Assembly: GCF_029395535.1 (NCBI RefSeq) | Contig: NZ_CP113920.1 | Coordinates: 2,323,642 to 2,387,641 of the forward strand | Direction of reading: 5' to 3' | Origin: Bifidobacterium sp. ESL0732 | GTDB taxonomy: Bacteria > Actinomycetota > Actinomycetes > Actinomycetales > Bifidobacteriaceae | Length of the DNA: 64,000 nucleotides | Part shown: in pieces, positions 26,543-34,995 of the stretch | Layout of the letters: each line of letters begins with the position of its first letter | How positions within the stretch are numbered: position 1 is the stretch's first letter | The notes under the pieces: model-generated | Told to the model about the DNA's origin: nothing | Databases searched by the model: none | The model's input: the letters and a program-made list of their open reading frames with translations, nothing else | Program-made: the position numbers and the translations under genes

Positions 26543-28738
26543 TTACTGCTGCAATTGACGACGAATGACATAAACACCGTAGGGACCAATCGCCATCTGG
26601 CCTTTGATCTCTTCGCCCGTCAGCACATTGGTTCCGCACAAATCCCCAGGCAAGATAAGTTGCGAGGAATCCGGACCGTCGTTGATGACGAACGTCAGCG
26701 CGTAACCGGTTGCATTTTGCGAGTCGGAAGCCCCACTATCGTCACCGCCGTAGAAGCGTTGGCAAATTTCAACATCCTTCGGCGAGTCGATGGCGCGGAT
26801 TCCGGCATCGTCGGCAAGCAGGCCGACAAACCAGTCAAAACCTTCGTCGTCAAGTACGGTGCCGACGTAATAGGCATTGCCTTCACCGAACGAATTGACC
26901 GTGACCGCGGCCTCACCTTTGTAATACTCACTTCCATATGAAGCAAGCACTGAAGCCGTCACGGGATGCACGATTTCGGCGATGATCGAAGCGCTCACAC
27001 GTCCGGCATCGGAACCTACCGCATTCCCTGCAGCGTCGAGTTCAGACTTGCCGTCTTTGCCCACGCTTGAACCGGCCTGCCCAAGGCTATTGCCCTGCAA
27101 AACGACTTCGACATCATGGCCAGGTGTCAGCGCGTCGATTTCTTCTCCCCAGGCGCCGACCAAATCGCGGAATGCGCCCGGATAGCCACCAAGAATGACC
27201 TTATCGTTTTCGTCCGCCACACCGGACATGCTGGTCGCCACGAAACGTCCGCCCTGCCGGACGTAATCGGTTACGGCTTGAGAGACGCTCTTCGGCGTGA
27301 CCACCATGGCAGGTGCCAGCACCGCGCGATACTTGGCAAGCTGATCCGCCGACGTATCGGAGGGAATGATGTCGACCTGGATGTTGCGCCTCCAGAGCGC
27401 GGCATAATAGCGATGCACCTGATCGGTATATTCCAAAAGTCGGGATGGCCCAGAGGAGTAATACATAGACCAATAGCTATTCCAGTCGAACATGATGGCT
27501 ACTTGAGCCTTAGTGTGCCCGCCAAGAAACTCCTTGCCGTGCTCGCCTAGTTCCTTGCCCAGCTCACTGACTTCGCGAAAAACGCGGGTATCCTCCCTAT
27601 CGGCATGGCTGATCACCGCACCATGGAATCGCTCGCAACCACTGACGCTCTGTCGTAGTTGGAAGAACTGGATGGTGTCGGCACCGTGGGCGATGGACTG
27701 ATAGCTCATGGAACGCATCTGCCCAGGCCGCTTCTGCACGTTGTAAGGCTGCCAGTTCTGCTGGCTCGGCGTCTGCTCCATGAGCATAAACGGCTTGCCG
27801 CCGCCGACCCCACGGTACAGATCGTTGCACATCGCCGCGCGGGATGGCTTCGCGTCGTAACGCGGGTAGTTGTCCCAGCTGACGACATCGACCTGCTTGC
27901 CCATCTCGAAATAGTCGATATCCATAAACAGGCCCATCATATTGGTGGTTATCGGGGTGGTCTTGTCAAATTGCCGGATTGCCTGCTTCTCGTCGGTGAA
28001 GCATCTGGTGATCGACTGGCTCATGAAGCGCCGGTAGTCCATCGACATCTTCGACAAAGCGGTGATACCGGGCGCGATTTCTGGTCCCAAGGCGTTGGGC
28101 ACTACGATATCGTCCCAGTCGTAGAACATGTGCTGCCAGAAATGGCCGTTCCATGCCTTGTTGAGATTTTCGGTGGTTCCGTATTTGGCTTTGAGCCATT
28201 GCCGCCATAGCTTCGCGCAGGTATCGCAGTAGCAGTATTCGCCGTATTCGTTGGAGACGTGCCAAGCCACAAGCCCCGGAGTATCGGCGTACCGTTCGGC
28301 CAGTTTGCCGGCCAGCTTCGGCGCGTATTCCTTGAACGTCGGTGAATTGGGGCATGGGTTGTGCCGGTCGCCGAAGACGTGGTGACGGCCTTCGAAATCG
28401 GTACGCATCACGTCGGGGTGCCGTTTGGCCATCCAAGACGGGATGGCAGCCGTGGAGGTGGCCATCACAATGCCGAAATGGTGGTTGACCAGCAGCTGGA
28501 CGATCTTGTCAAGCGTCGAGAAATCGTACGTGTTCTCGTCGGGTTGAAGCTGCGCCCACGAGAAGACGTTGATCGTCGCCTCGTTGATGCCGGCATCCTC
28601 CAGCATCGCGATGTCCTTGTGCCATGTGTCTTCATCCCATTGCTCGGGGTTCCAATCGCCGCCGTAATAGAAACGGTCAAAAACCGCACTCGTCCCAGTC
28701 GTTCCGGTTGCTCCAGTCGTCATTTTCATACTTTGCAC
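26543..28738 (-). CDS. Beta-galactosidase, glycoside hydrolase family 42
   Basis: The 731-residue enzyme removes non-reducing beta-galactose from lactose-like or plant/host oligosaccharides. Signature segments: FYYGGDWNPEQWDEDTWHKD, AWHVSNEYGEYCYCDTC (acid/base Glu in NEYG near residue 163, plus the family's zinc-site cysteines) and FMLMEQTPSQQNWQPYN (nucleophile Glu near 320), followed by trimerisation and C-terminal beta domains. Length fits GH42. The GTG at 28738 has AGGA 6 nt upstream; ATGs at 28729 and 28723 are alternatives. No signal peptide is present. It lies 48 nt after a POT-type transporter gene on the same strand, so the two are probably one operon. Confidence 0.93.
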   Translation of the reverse strand: MQSMKMTTGATGTTGTSAVFDRFYYGGDWNPEQWDEDTWHKDIAMLEDAGINEATINVFSWAQLQPDENTYDFSTLDKIVQLLVNHHFGIVMATSTAAIPSWMAKRHPDVMRTDFEGRHHVFGDRHNPCPNSPTFKEYAPKLAGKLAERYADTPGLVAWHVSNEYGEYCYCDTCAKLWRQWLKAKYGTTENLNKAWNGHFWQHMFYDWDDIVVPNALGPEIAPGITALSKMSMDYRRFMSQSITRCFTDEKQAIRQFDKTTPITTNMMGLFMDIDYFEMGKQVDVVSWDNYPRYDAKPSRAAMCNDLYRGVGGGKPFMLMEQTPSQQNWQPYNVQKRPGQMRSMSYQSIAHGADTIQFFQLRQSVSGCERFHGAVISHADREDTRVFREVSELGKELGEHGKEFLGGHTKAQVAIMFDWNSYWSMYYSSGPSRLLEYTDQVHRYYAALWRRNIQVDIIPSDTSADQLAKYRAVLAPAMVVTPKSVSQAVTDYVRQGGRFVATSMSGVADENDKVILGGYPGAFRDLVGAWGEEIDALTPGHDVEVVLQGNSLGQAGSSVGKDGKSELDAAGNAVGSDAGRVSASIIAEIVHPVTASVLASYGSEYYKGEAAVTVNSFGEGNAYYVGTVLDDEGFDWFVGLLADDAGIRAIDSPKDVEICQRFYGGDDSGASDSQNATGYALTFVINDGPDSSQLILPGDLCGTNVLTGEEIKGQMAIGPYGVYVIRRQLQQ

Positions 28739-28786
28739 TTTTCATCCTGCCTTTTCATTTGTGCAGCACTCCGTCGCGCTTCAAAA

Positions 28787-30328
28787 TCACTTGGCATCGA
28801 GCACGCCCATACCCTTGGCGAACTTCTTGGAGAATATCACAGTAATCAGGCCGATGACCAGCGTGACTCCGCCGATGAGCAGGAAGTATTGCGCCTCTCC
28901 GCCTTTGTGATAGAAATTGATCGAAATGGTGTTAAGTGCGGCGCCGATACCGGCAGAAAGATTCCAGACCGTCATCATCTGCGCCTGGAAGGCCTTGGGC
29001 GCAACGTCGGCCGCTGCGGTATAGCCAGCAGGCTGGGTGTTGGCCTCGCCAATCATGACCAGAATCCAGAAGGCGATAACCCAGAAGGGGCTCACCTTGG
29101 TGCCGGCCGGGTAGAGCAGGAACGGCAGAATCATCAGCAGTGGGCCAAGGCCCCATGCCACAGCGCCAATGCCCATTTTCGCTGCGGTACTCGGCTGGTG
29201 GGTGCCCAGCTTCGTCCACAACGAGGCGAACAGCGTGCCGAACAGCACCGCGCAGATGCTTCCCCAGGTGTAGAACGCCGCCGGCGTAATCTCGAAGCCG
29301 AAGATGTTGCGGTTGACGGATTGCTCAGTGTAGATCGAGATGATGGTGATGCTCTGGTTCCATACCCAGCCTGCGACGATGTTGCACAGGGCCAACGGCA
29401 GGATATACATCACATGCCTGCTCTCGTCCTTGGTCACCTTGTGACTTCTAACGATATAAATGAAGTACACAATCGGAATGAAAATCGCCACGGTACTCAC
29501 CGCATTGCTGAAGCCGGAAATCGTGACCGTCTTGGTGATGAACAGCGCCGCCATAATTGCCACGGCGGCAACGAGGATGAGCAACATGATGCCGAGAGCC
29601 TTCTTGCGCACGGCCGGCTTCATCGGGTCGGCCGGCTTCACGCCGAGAGGGCCAAAGAACTTCTTTTCGGTGACCACGTAGAAAATCCACGCCAAAAGGG
29701 CGATTAGGGCACCGAAAGCGAACGCGGACCAGTAGCCGATTTTCTGGGCCATCGTACCGACGATGGTCGGGGTGAAAATGCCGGCGATGTTGGTGAAAAC
29801 ATAGGTCATCGTGTAGGCCGCGCTGCGGCGGTTGTCGCCTTCGGCATATTGCATGCCGATAAGGGCATCCAGGCTGCGCCCGACAAACATCGGGGCGATG
29901 CTCAGCAGCACCAGGCTGGCCATGCAACCCGGGATTCCCAAGAACGGGAATGCCAGGAGGCTGTAGGCGATCACCTGAAGCAGGCGTGCGAGCCGCACCG
30001 ACGTGCGGGGCCCCAGAATGCGGTCGGCCACAAACCCGCCCACCACGCCGCACAGCACCAAAGTCGTTCCGTAGAGCGACATGATCTGTGCTGCGTCCGT
30101 CTGCGACATTCCCAAGCCGGTAGGCGTTTTCGCGTACATGTAATAAATCAGGATGGAACTGATGGCCGTATTGCCGACCGACGTTCCGAATTGTAACGCG
30201 CAGGCCGATCCGGTTCCGCGCGGGTGTCCGAGAAACTTGTGATCGCCGTGGATTTTCTCGATTATTTGGGTATTTTGCTCCGAGGCTTCCGTTTCCGGTT
30301 GCACCTCGTCCGATGATGGTTGAACCAT
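28787..30328 (-). CDS. POT/PTR-family proton-coupled transporter
   Basis: The protein is 513 residues with about 12-14 membrane helices. The N-terminal HPRGTGSACALQFGTSVGNTA, then LYGTTLVLCGVVGGFVADRI and LGPRTSVRLARLL match the helix 2-3 region of POT/PTR2 di- and tripeptide symporters; the C-terminal ANTQPAGYTAAADVAPKAFQ matches the conserved part of helix 10. The start at 30328 has AAAGGAG 5 nt away; the frame open to 30529 overlaps the divergent AraC gene and is rejected. The position between an AraC gene and a GH42 gene raises the chance that the cargo is a galactoside or glycopeptide rather than a plain peptide; that is inference. Confidence 0.85.
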   Translation of the reverse strand: MVQPSSDEVQPETEASEQNTQIIEKIHGDHKFLGHPRGTGSACALQFGTSVGNTAISSILIYYMYAKTPTGLGMSQTDAAQIMSLYGTTLVLCGVVGGFVADRILGPRTSVRLARLLQVIAYSLLAFPFLGIPGCMASLVLLSIAPMFVGRSLDALIGMQYAEGDNRRSAAYTMTYVFTNIAGIFTPTIVGTMAQKIGYWSAFAFGALIALLAWIFYVVTEKKFFGPLGVKPADPMKPAVRKKALGIMLLILVAAVAIMAALFITKTVTISGFSNAVSTVAIFIPIVYFIYIVRSHKVTKDESRHVMYILPLALCNIVAGWVWNQSITIISIYTEQSVNRNIFGFEITPAAFYTWGSICAVLFGTLFASLWTKLGTHQPSTAAKMGIGAVAWGLGPLLMILPFLLYPAGTKVSPFWVIAFWILVMIGEANTQPAGYTAAADVAPKAFQAQMMTVWNLSAGIGAALNTISINFYHKGGEAQYFLLIGGVTLVIGLITVIFSKKFAKGMGVLDAK

Positions 30329-30522
30329 CTTCGCTCCTTTGCCGATGTAACTCTTCCAGTGCTCGATCAAGCAACACCAATCATGACAGGCGCGGCAATA
30401 GTTCGCCATGTTCAAAATTTCGTGATTTATAGACAAAATGTAATTTAGTGTTATCCTTCGTTTCCACGCTGATACGATTTTTATAGAGCAAATATGTTCG
30501 CCAAAGGAGGTGCCGGAGCAAG
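30329..30522. promoter_or_regulatory. Divergent promoter region of transporter and AraC genes
   Basis: This segment separates the leftward transporter/GH42 unit from the rightward regulator. It is AT-rich in the middle, and the octamer GTTCGCCA occurs twice (30401-30408 and 30496-30503) as a possible direct-repeat binding site for the AraC protein. Individual promoter boxes could not be fixed. Confidence 0.4.
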
Positions 30523-31386
30523 ATGCCACCCATTTATGCCAATAATGCGTACCTCAAATTCGAACATAACCAGATCATCGATACCGTCAATCCCCTGACC
30601 ATCGGCAGCTGCGGATCCTACCGGCTTATTACGAAACCCCGTCTCAATTCAATCTGGCGGGGACGGAAAGATTTCCAGCTGCTATACGTCAACGACGGTT
30701 GCGCCCACTTCAAGAAGAATGGCCACGAATACGCGGCCCACGCCGGAACGATGGTCGTCTACGAACCGTTGGAAACACAGGAATACTATTACACGGCGGA
30801 GGAACATGCGGCGGTCTGCTGGGTTCATTTTTCGGGCACCCAAGCCCGTTCGATGATCGAAGAAGCGGGATTGCTCAAGGACGAAAGGAGATTCACACAG
30901 GTCGGTGTCGACCCAGAATATCTCGTCCTTTTCGAGAAAATGATCAAGGAATTGCAATTGCAACGCCCCGGTTTCGCCAAAATCACGACGCTGACTTTCG
31001 AACTATTGCTGGCCCAAGTTCACCGGTACCTCACCGAGCAATGCAGCGAAACCAACAAGGCGATGCCGCAATATATCGCCAAAGCGATTCTCTATTTCAA
31101 TGAGCATTATCCCGAATCCATCAGTATCAAACGTTACGCAAAGGAGAACAACGTCAGCGAGACATGGTTCATCCAGAATTTCAAGGACTATATCGGCGTT
31201 TCACCTTTGCAATACATTACTTCGCTACGTATCAAACAGGCGAAGGCTCTGCTGGAGGGCACCGACTTCTCCATTAAGGAGATAGCCCTGCTTGTCGGTT
31301 ACGGCAATCCCATGTATTTCTCGCGCTTGTTCCACAAAGAGACAGGCAAGACTCCCACGGAATACCGAGATAAAACCGTACGATGA
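30523..31386 (+). CDS. AraC-family transcriptional regulator
   Basis: The protein is 287 residues: an N-terminal cupin-like sensor domain (DFQLLYVNDGCAHFKKNGHE, AGTMVVYEPLETQEYYY, VCWVHFSG) and a C-terminal pair of AraC helix-turn-helices (SIKRYAKENNVSETWFIQNF; FSIKEIALLVGYGNPMYFSR followed by KETGKTPTEYR). It probably activates the divergent transporter/beta-galactosidase operon on binding a sugar. The start has a very strong ribosome site, AAAGGAGGTG (30504-30513). Confidence 0.92.
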   Translation: MPPIYANNAYLKFEHNQIIDTVNPLTIGSCGSYRLITKPRLNSIWRGRKDFQLLYVNDGCAHFKKNGHEYAAHAGTMVVYEPLETQEYYYTAEEHAAVCWVHFSGTQARSMIEEAGLLKDERRFTQVGVDPEYLVLFEKMIKELQLQRPGFAKITTLTFELLLAQVHRYLTEQCSETNKAMPQYIAKAILYFNEHYPESISIKRYAKENNVSETWFIQNFKDYIGVSPLQYITSLRIKQAKALLEGTDFSIKEIALLVGYGNPMYFSRLFHKETGKTPTEYRDKTVR

Positions 31387-31410
31387 GACTTTCGTTTTCA
31401 AAGGAGAAAC

Positions 31411-31479
31411 GTGAACCCGATCTACATCACACCGTGGCAACGGTCGTTTCAGCTAACTGACCACCCACAAAGCCGTTAA
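31411..31479 (+). CDS. Possible 22-codon leader ORF
   Basis: A GTG-started frame (VNPIYITPWQRSFQLTDHPQ...) has a textbook ribosome site, AAAGGAG, 4 nt upstream, but stops after 22 residues, 56 nt before the lipoprotein gene. It could be a leader peptide or the stub of a deleted gene. It has no recognised homology; the evidence is only the ribosome site and its position. Confidence 0.3.
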   Translation: MNPIYITPWQRSFQLTDHPQSR

Positions 31480-31535
31480 TCACAAACCCATCGCTTTTAG
31501 CGAAGCGATACCCAAGAGAAACCAAAGAAGGAATC

Positions 31536-33182
31536 ATGCAAAAACGAACACTGGTACCCGCCATCGCCACGTTGTGCGCGGCGGCTTTTACACTGGCCGG
31601 ATGCGGGTCGCAGAGTAAGAGCGCCGGGTCGGACTCAAACGGTCCTTCAAACAATGCAATCGTCACCGCCTATGACAACGAACCGCAGAATCCGCTCTCA
31701 CCCGGCGCATCCGGCGAGTCCGGCGGAATCCGCGTCGCCGACGAGATTTATTCGGGATTGGTGACATACAACAAATCCGGGGCAATCAAAAACGAAATGG
31801 CCAGCAGCATCAAGCCAAACGCCGATTCGACGCAATTCACGATTACTATCAAGGACGGCTGGAAATTCAGCAACGGCACACCCGTCACCGCCCAATCCTT
31901 CACGAAGGCTTGGAGTTATGCGGCCGTGGGCTCAAACGGCATGAAGAATGCATGGTGTTTCTCAGCAATCAAGGGTTACGACGACGTGCAAGACAAAAAC
32001 ACACCGTCCGACGCCCAGCTTTCCGGGCTCAAGGTGGTTGATCCGCACACTTTCACCGTCGATATGAACGAGCCGGATGCAGTCTTCCCGACCCAGCTCG
32101 GTTACATCGCCTTCGCTCCGCTACCAGAAAGCGCTTTCAAGGATATGAAGGCATTCGGCAACGCTCCGGTTACCAACGGGCCATACAAGCTCACGTCCTG
32201 GGCTCACAATAAAAGCATTACATTGTCGAAAAACCCCGATTATCAGGGGCCACGAAAGCCTAAAAACAACGGCATCAAATTCCAGATTTACACGAAAGCA
32301 GATGCCGCCTATTCAGACGTTCAAGCAGGAAATCTCGATGTGCTCGACAAGCTGCCATCCTCTGCGTTGAAAAGCTTCCAGTCTGACGCTTCGATGAACC
32401 ATATCAACGTCCCGGGCGCATCGTTCGGAGGGTTCACCATTCCCAGTGAGCTGGAGCATTTCAAGATGGACAAAGAAGGTCGTCTTCGCCGTCAAGCCAT
32501 GTCCCTTGCCATCAACCGCAAACTCATCACCACTAAAATATTCCAGGGCACACGCACCCCCGCCACCGATTTTCTCGCGCCGCCCGTCTCGGGCTATTCC
32601 AAGACCCTCAAAGGCAACGAAGTCCTGCGCCAAAACACCGCAAAGGCTAAGCAGCTTTGGAAGGAAGCGGACACCATTTCTCCCTACTCGGGCACGTTCG
32701 AAATCGCATACAATTCGGATTCGGACCATAAGCCTTGGATCGATGCCGTCTGCAACCAGCTCAAGAACGCTTTGGGCATCAATGCGGAAGGCAAGGCCTT
32801 CCCGACGGCCGCCGAGTTCTATGACACGTTGGATTCCAAGACGCCGACCTTCGCCTTCTACACCAGCTGGGGAGCCGATTGGCCATCGGCACAGAACTTC
32901 CTGGTCACGCTCTACGCCTCAAGTTCGGCGGACGGCAAAGGCTCAAACACCGGCAACTACAAGAATCCCGACTTTGACAAGCTCATGGATCAGGCCGCGG
33001 CCTCTTCCTCACTTGAGAAAGCCAACAGCTTCTACCAGCAGGGTGAGGAGATCCTCTTCCAGGACCTTCCCACAATCCCGCTCTGGTACGGCAATGCAAC
33101 CGCGGTGACGACGAAGAGCATATCCAATCTCCAGCCTGATTTCAGCAGTCTGCCGCTCTATTGGGCAATAGTAAAGAAATAA
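31536..33182 (+). CDS. Oligopeptide ABC transporter substrate-binding lipoprotein (SBP_bac_5)
   Basis: This 548-residue protein has a lipoprotein signal peptide ending in the lipobox LAGC (acylated Cys23), so it is anchored outside the membrane. The mature part shows the OppA-type signature: VADEIYSGLVTYNKSGAIKN, FTITIKDGWKFSNGTPVTAQ, and GNLDVLDKLPSSAL. It should deliver peptides (or, in some members, sugars) to an ABC permease, but no permease or ATPase gene is nearby, so it probably serves a transporter encoded elsewhere. A GC-rich hairpin follows. Confidence 0.9.
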   Translation: MQKRTLVPAIATLCAAAFTLAGCGSQSKSAGSDSNGPSNNAIVTAYDNEPQNPLSPGASGESGGIRVADEIYSGLVTYNKSGAIKNEMASSIKPNADSTQFTITIKDGWKFSNGTPVTAQSFTKAWSYAAVGSNGMKNAWCFSAIKGYDDVQDKNTPSDAQLSGLKVVDPHTFTVDMNEPDAVFPTQLGYIAFAPLPESAFKDMKAFGNAPVTNGPYKLTSWAHNKSITLSKNPDYQGPRKPKNNGIKFQIYTKADAAYSDVQAGNLDVLDKLPSSALKSFQSDASMNHINVPGASFGGFTIPSELEHFKMDKEGRLRRQAMSLAINRKLITTKIFQGTRTPATDFLAPPVSGYSKTLKGNEVLRQNTAKAKQLWKEADTISPYSGTFEIAYNSDSDHKPWIDAVCNQLKNALGINAEGKAFPTAAEFYDTLDSKTPTFAFYTSWGADWPSAQNFLVTLYASSSADGKGSNTGNYKNPDFDKLMDQAAASSSLEKANSFYQQGEEILFQDLPTIPLWYGNATAVTTKSISNLQPDFSSLPLYWAIVKK

Positions 33183-33195
33183 GTCATCAGCTCAA

Positions 33196-33238
33196 GCCCG
33201 TTCTGCGCTCCGCTTTGCCGGACTGGCGCAGGACGGGC
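33196..33238 (+). terminator. GC-rich hairpin after the binding-protein gene
   Basis: GCCCGTTCTGCGC (33196-33208) pairs with GCGCAGGACGGGC (33226-33238), 13 bp with one G-T pair and a 17-nt loop, beginning 13 nt after the stop codon. There is no clear T-run, so termination strength is uncertain. Confidence 0.65.
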
Positions 33239-33385
33239 AAACGTTGCTCACGTTCAAGACCGGCAAGAATCCTAAAAACGCACAAAGTCAATAGCAGTGA
33301 ATTCTTGGACACATCAATATAGAGCCAAATCAGCGTTACCAGAATGTTGATGCCTTTAAGCAACTCTTTGATAACCAACATCGTG

Positions 33386-33569
33386 AAATTTCTGGAGTAG
33401 CGTCTGCCAAATCTCGGGAGTAAGACATGCGAAAGTTCTGGAGTAGATATCCCTAAATTTATCGAGTAGATTTTGCTAAAGTTCGGTAGTAGGTACTGTT
33501 AAAATTTTGGAGTAGAGATATCAAAATCTATGGAGTAACATACGGAAAACCCCAGAATACGAGGCAAAC
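33386..33569 (+). repeat. Phased array of 23-nt direct repeats upstream of the DUF4143 ATPase
   Basis: Seven units of exactly 23 nt (starting 33386, 33409, 33432, 33455, 33478, 33501, 33524) each begin AAA and carry a GGAGTAG-like core; a degenerate eighth (33547-33569) ends one base before the ATG. The approximate consensus of the first 15 bases is AAATTTCTGGAGTAG; the last 8 vary. Unit 5 has GGTAGTAG and unit 4 TCGAGTAG. There are no spacers, so it is not a CRISPR array. The period is not a multiple of three and no open frame crosses it, so it is probably DNA- or RNA-level regulation of the ATPase gene. Confidence 0.9.
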
Positions 33570-33570
33570 G

Positions 33571-34740
33571 ATGATACCACGGACAATCGGCGACAAAATC
33601 CGAGACATGGCCACCAAATTCCCAATTATCTCACTGACCGGAACGAGGCAAAGCGGAAAAACAACACTGCTGCGTGAGCTGTTCCCCGACTTCCGTTACG
33701 TCTCCATGGAGGACCCGGACGTCAACCGTCTGGCCAAGCAAGACATGCGCGGGTTCCTGGACGTTTACGACGACCACGTCATTTTCGACGAAGCCCAGCG
33801 CACCCCGGAACTGTTCTCATACCTGCAGGGCATCGTGGACGACAGACGGCAGCGCCCCGGACAATTTATTCTCTCCGGATCGCAGAATTTTCTCCTGCTC
33901 AACAGCATCTCGCAATCGCTGGCCGGCCGCGTCGCAGTGCTTTACCTGCTCCCTCTCTCCTACGCCGAACTCGCTGCCGCCGGGGACACCCCCCAAACCA
34001 TGGACGCATGGACATGGCAGGGCGGATACCCACGCCTTTACGATAAAAATATCGAACCGCCCGACTACTTCCCCAGCTATATCGACACCTATGTCGAACG
34101 CGACGTGCGCGACGAACTCGGGGTACGCAAACTCTCCGCGTTCCGCAGGTTCCTGACACAGTGCGCCTCACGAGCCGGTAAGATGCTGAGCGTCAATTCG
34201 CTTGCCACGGACTCAGGGATTGACTACAAAACCACGCAGGACTGGCTTTCGATTCTGGAATCGAGCTTCATCGCCTTCCGCCTGTATCCGTATTATAAAA
34301 ATCACGGCAAGCGGCTCGTCAAGACGCCTAAACTCTACTTCTACGACAGCGGGTTGGCCGCTTATCTACTCAATATCGACAGCCCTAGTGCATTGCTGCT
34401 GAGCCAACGGCGGGGAGTCCTCTTCGAAAACGCCGTGGTCAGCGAAATTCTCAAACGCTACTACGCAATCGGCCGCACGCCGATGCTCTATTACTGGCGG
34501 GACTATTCGCGCACCGAAATAGACCTCATCATCGAAAAGGGCGGAAAAGTCGAATACGCCATAGAAATCAAAGCCTCCGCCACTTATGATTCACACGCGT
34601 TCGCCAACATCACCAAGCTCGCGGACGACCTCGGCGTCGACAAGGATCACCGCATCGTGGTCTACGGGGGCAACCAATCATTCAACACTAAATGGGGCCG
34701 GTTGCTTTCCCTGCACGATCTGCAGCAAATCATCGACTAA
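33571..34740 (+). CDS. AAA ATPase with C-terminal DUF4143 domain
   Basis: The protein is 389 residues. The N-terminal P-loop domain shows Walker A GTRQSGKTTLLRELFPD, Walker B HVIFDEAQRTPELFSYL and the sensor QFILSGSQNFLLL; the C-terminal DUF4143 region holds RRFLTQCASRAGKMLSVNSL, LYFYDSGLAAYLLNI, and YWRDYSRTEIDLIIEKGGKV, which resembles a degenerate restriction-endonuclease-like fold. The family is very common in bacteria and its function is unknown. Inside the last repeat, GAGG six nt before the ATG serves as ribosome site. The gene is flanked by two different repeat arrays. Confidence 0.9.
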   Translation: MIPRTIGDKIRDMATKFPIISLTGTRQSGKTTLLRELFPDFRYVSMEDPDVNRLAKQDMRGFLDVYDDHVIFDEAQRTPELFSYLQGIVDDRRQRPGQFILSGSQNFLLLNSISQSLAGRVAVLYLLPLSYAELAAAGDTPQTMDAWTWQGGYPRLYDKNIEPPDYFPSYIDTYVERDVRDELGVRKLSAFRRFLTQCASRAGKMLSVNSLATDSGIDYKTTQDWLSILESSFIAFRLYPYYKNHGKRLVKTPKLYFYDSGLAAYLLNIDSPSALLLSQRRGVLFENAVVSEILKRYYAIGRTPMLYYWRDYSRTEIDLIIEKGGKVEYAIEIKASATYDSHAFANITKLADDLGVDKDHRIVVYGGNQSFNTKWGRLLSLHDLQQIID

Positions 34741-34742
34741 GG

Positions 34743-34895
34743 TGCATGTTTTTGACAGCAGCGTCAAAAACATGCAAGCTAACTCACCCAAAGCGTACTA
34801 TTCTGACGGCACCGTCACAAAAGTGCACTTTGCCACTTTCAAAACGCACTATTCTGACGCTGACGTAAGAAACATGCACACTTTGCTTCTTACGT
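34743..34895 (+). repeat. Three 51-nt-spaced hairpin repeats after the ATPase gene
   Basis: The shared core TTYTGAC/TTTTGAC recurs with an exact 51-nt period (GAC at 34754, 34805 and 34856). Unit 1 is a perfect 14-bp hairpin (34743-34756 with 34763-34776). Unit 2 has TGACGG/CCGTCA, and after unit 3 ACGTAAGAA (34863-34871) pairs with TTCTTACGT (34887-34895) followed by TTTCG, a plausible terminator. In the frame one base off from the ATPase, the units encode a 17-residue repeat of the form KxHYSDxxVxNMH. Confidence 0.75.
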
Positions 34896-34995
34896 TTTCG
34901 CCGCTCCACAATGAAGAAATTGCACGGATTAAGACGAAAATAACAACTCGTTTGCGGCCTCGCGTAAGATAGTGGCTGATAAGAAAGGGGCTACG

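Noticed and set aside
33386..33569. CRISPR array
   Set aside because: Units are directly contiguous with no unique spacers, the unit is only 23 nt, and no cas genes are near.
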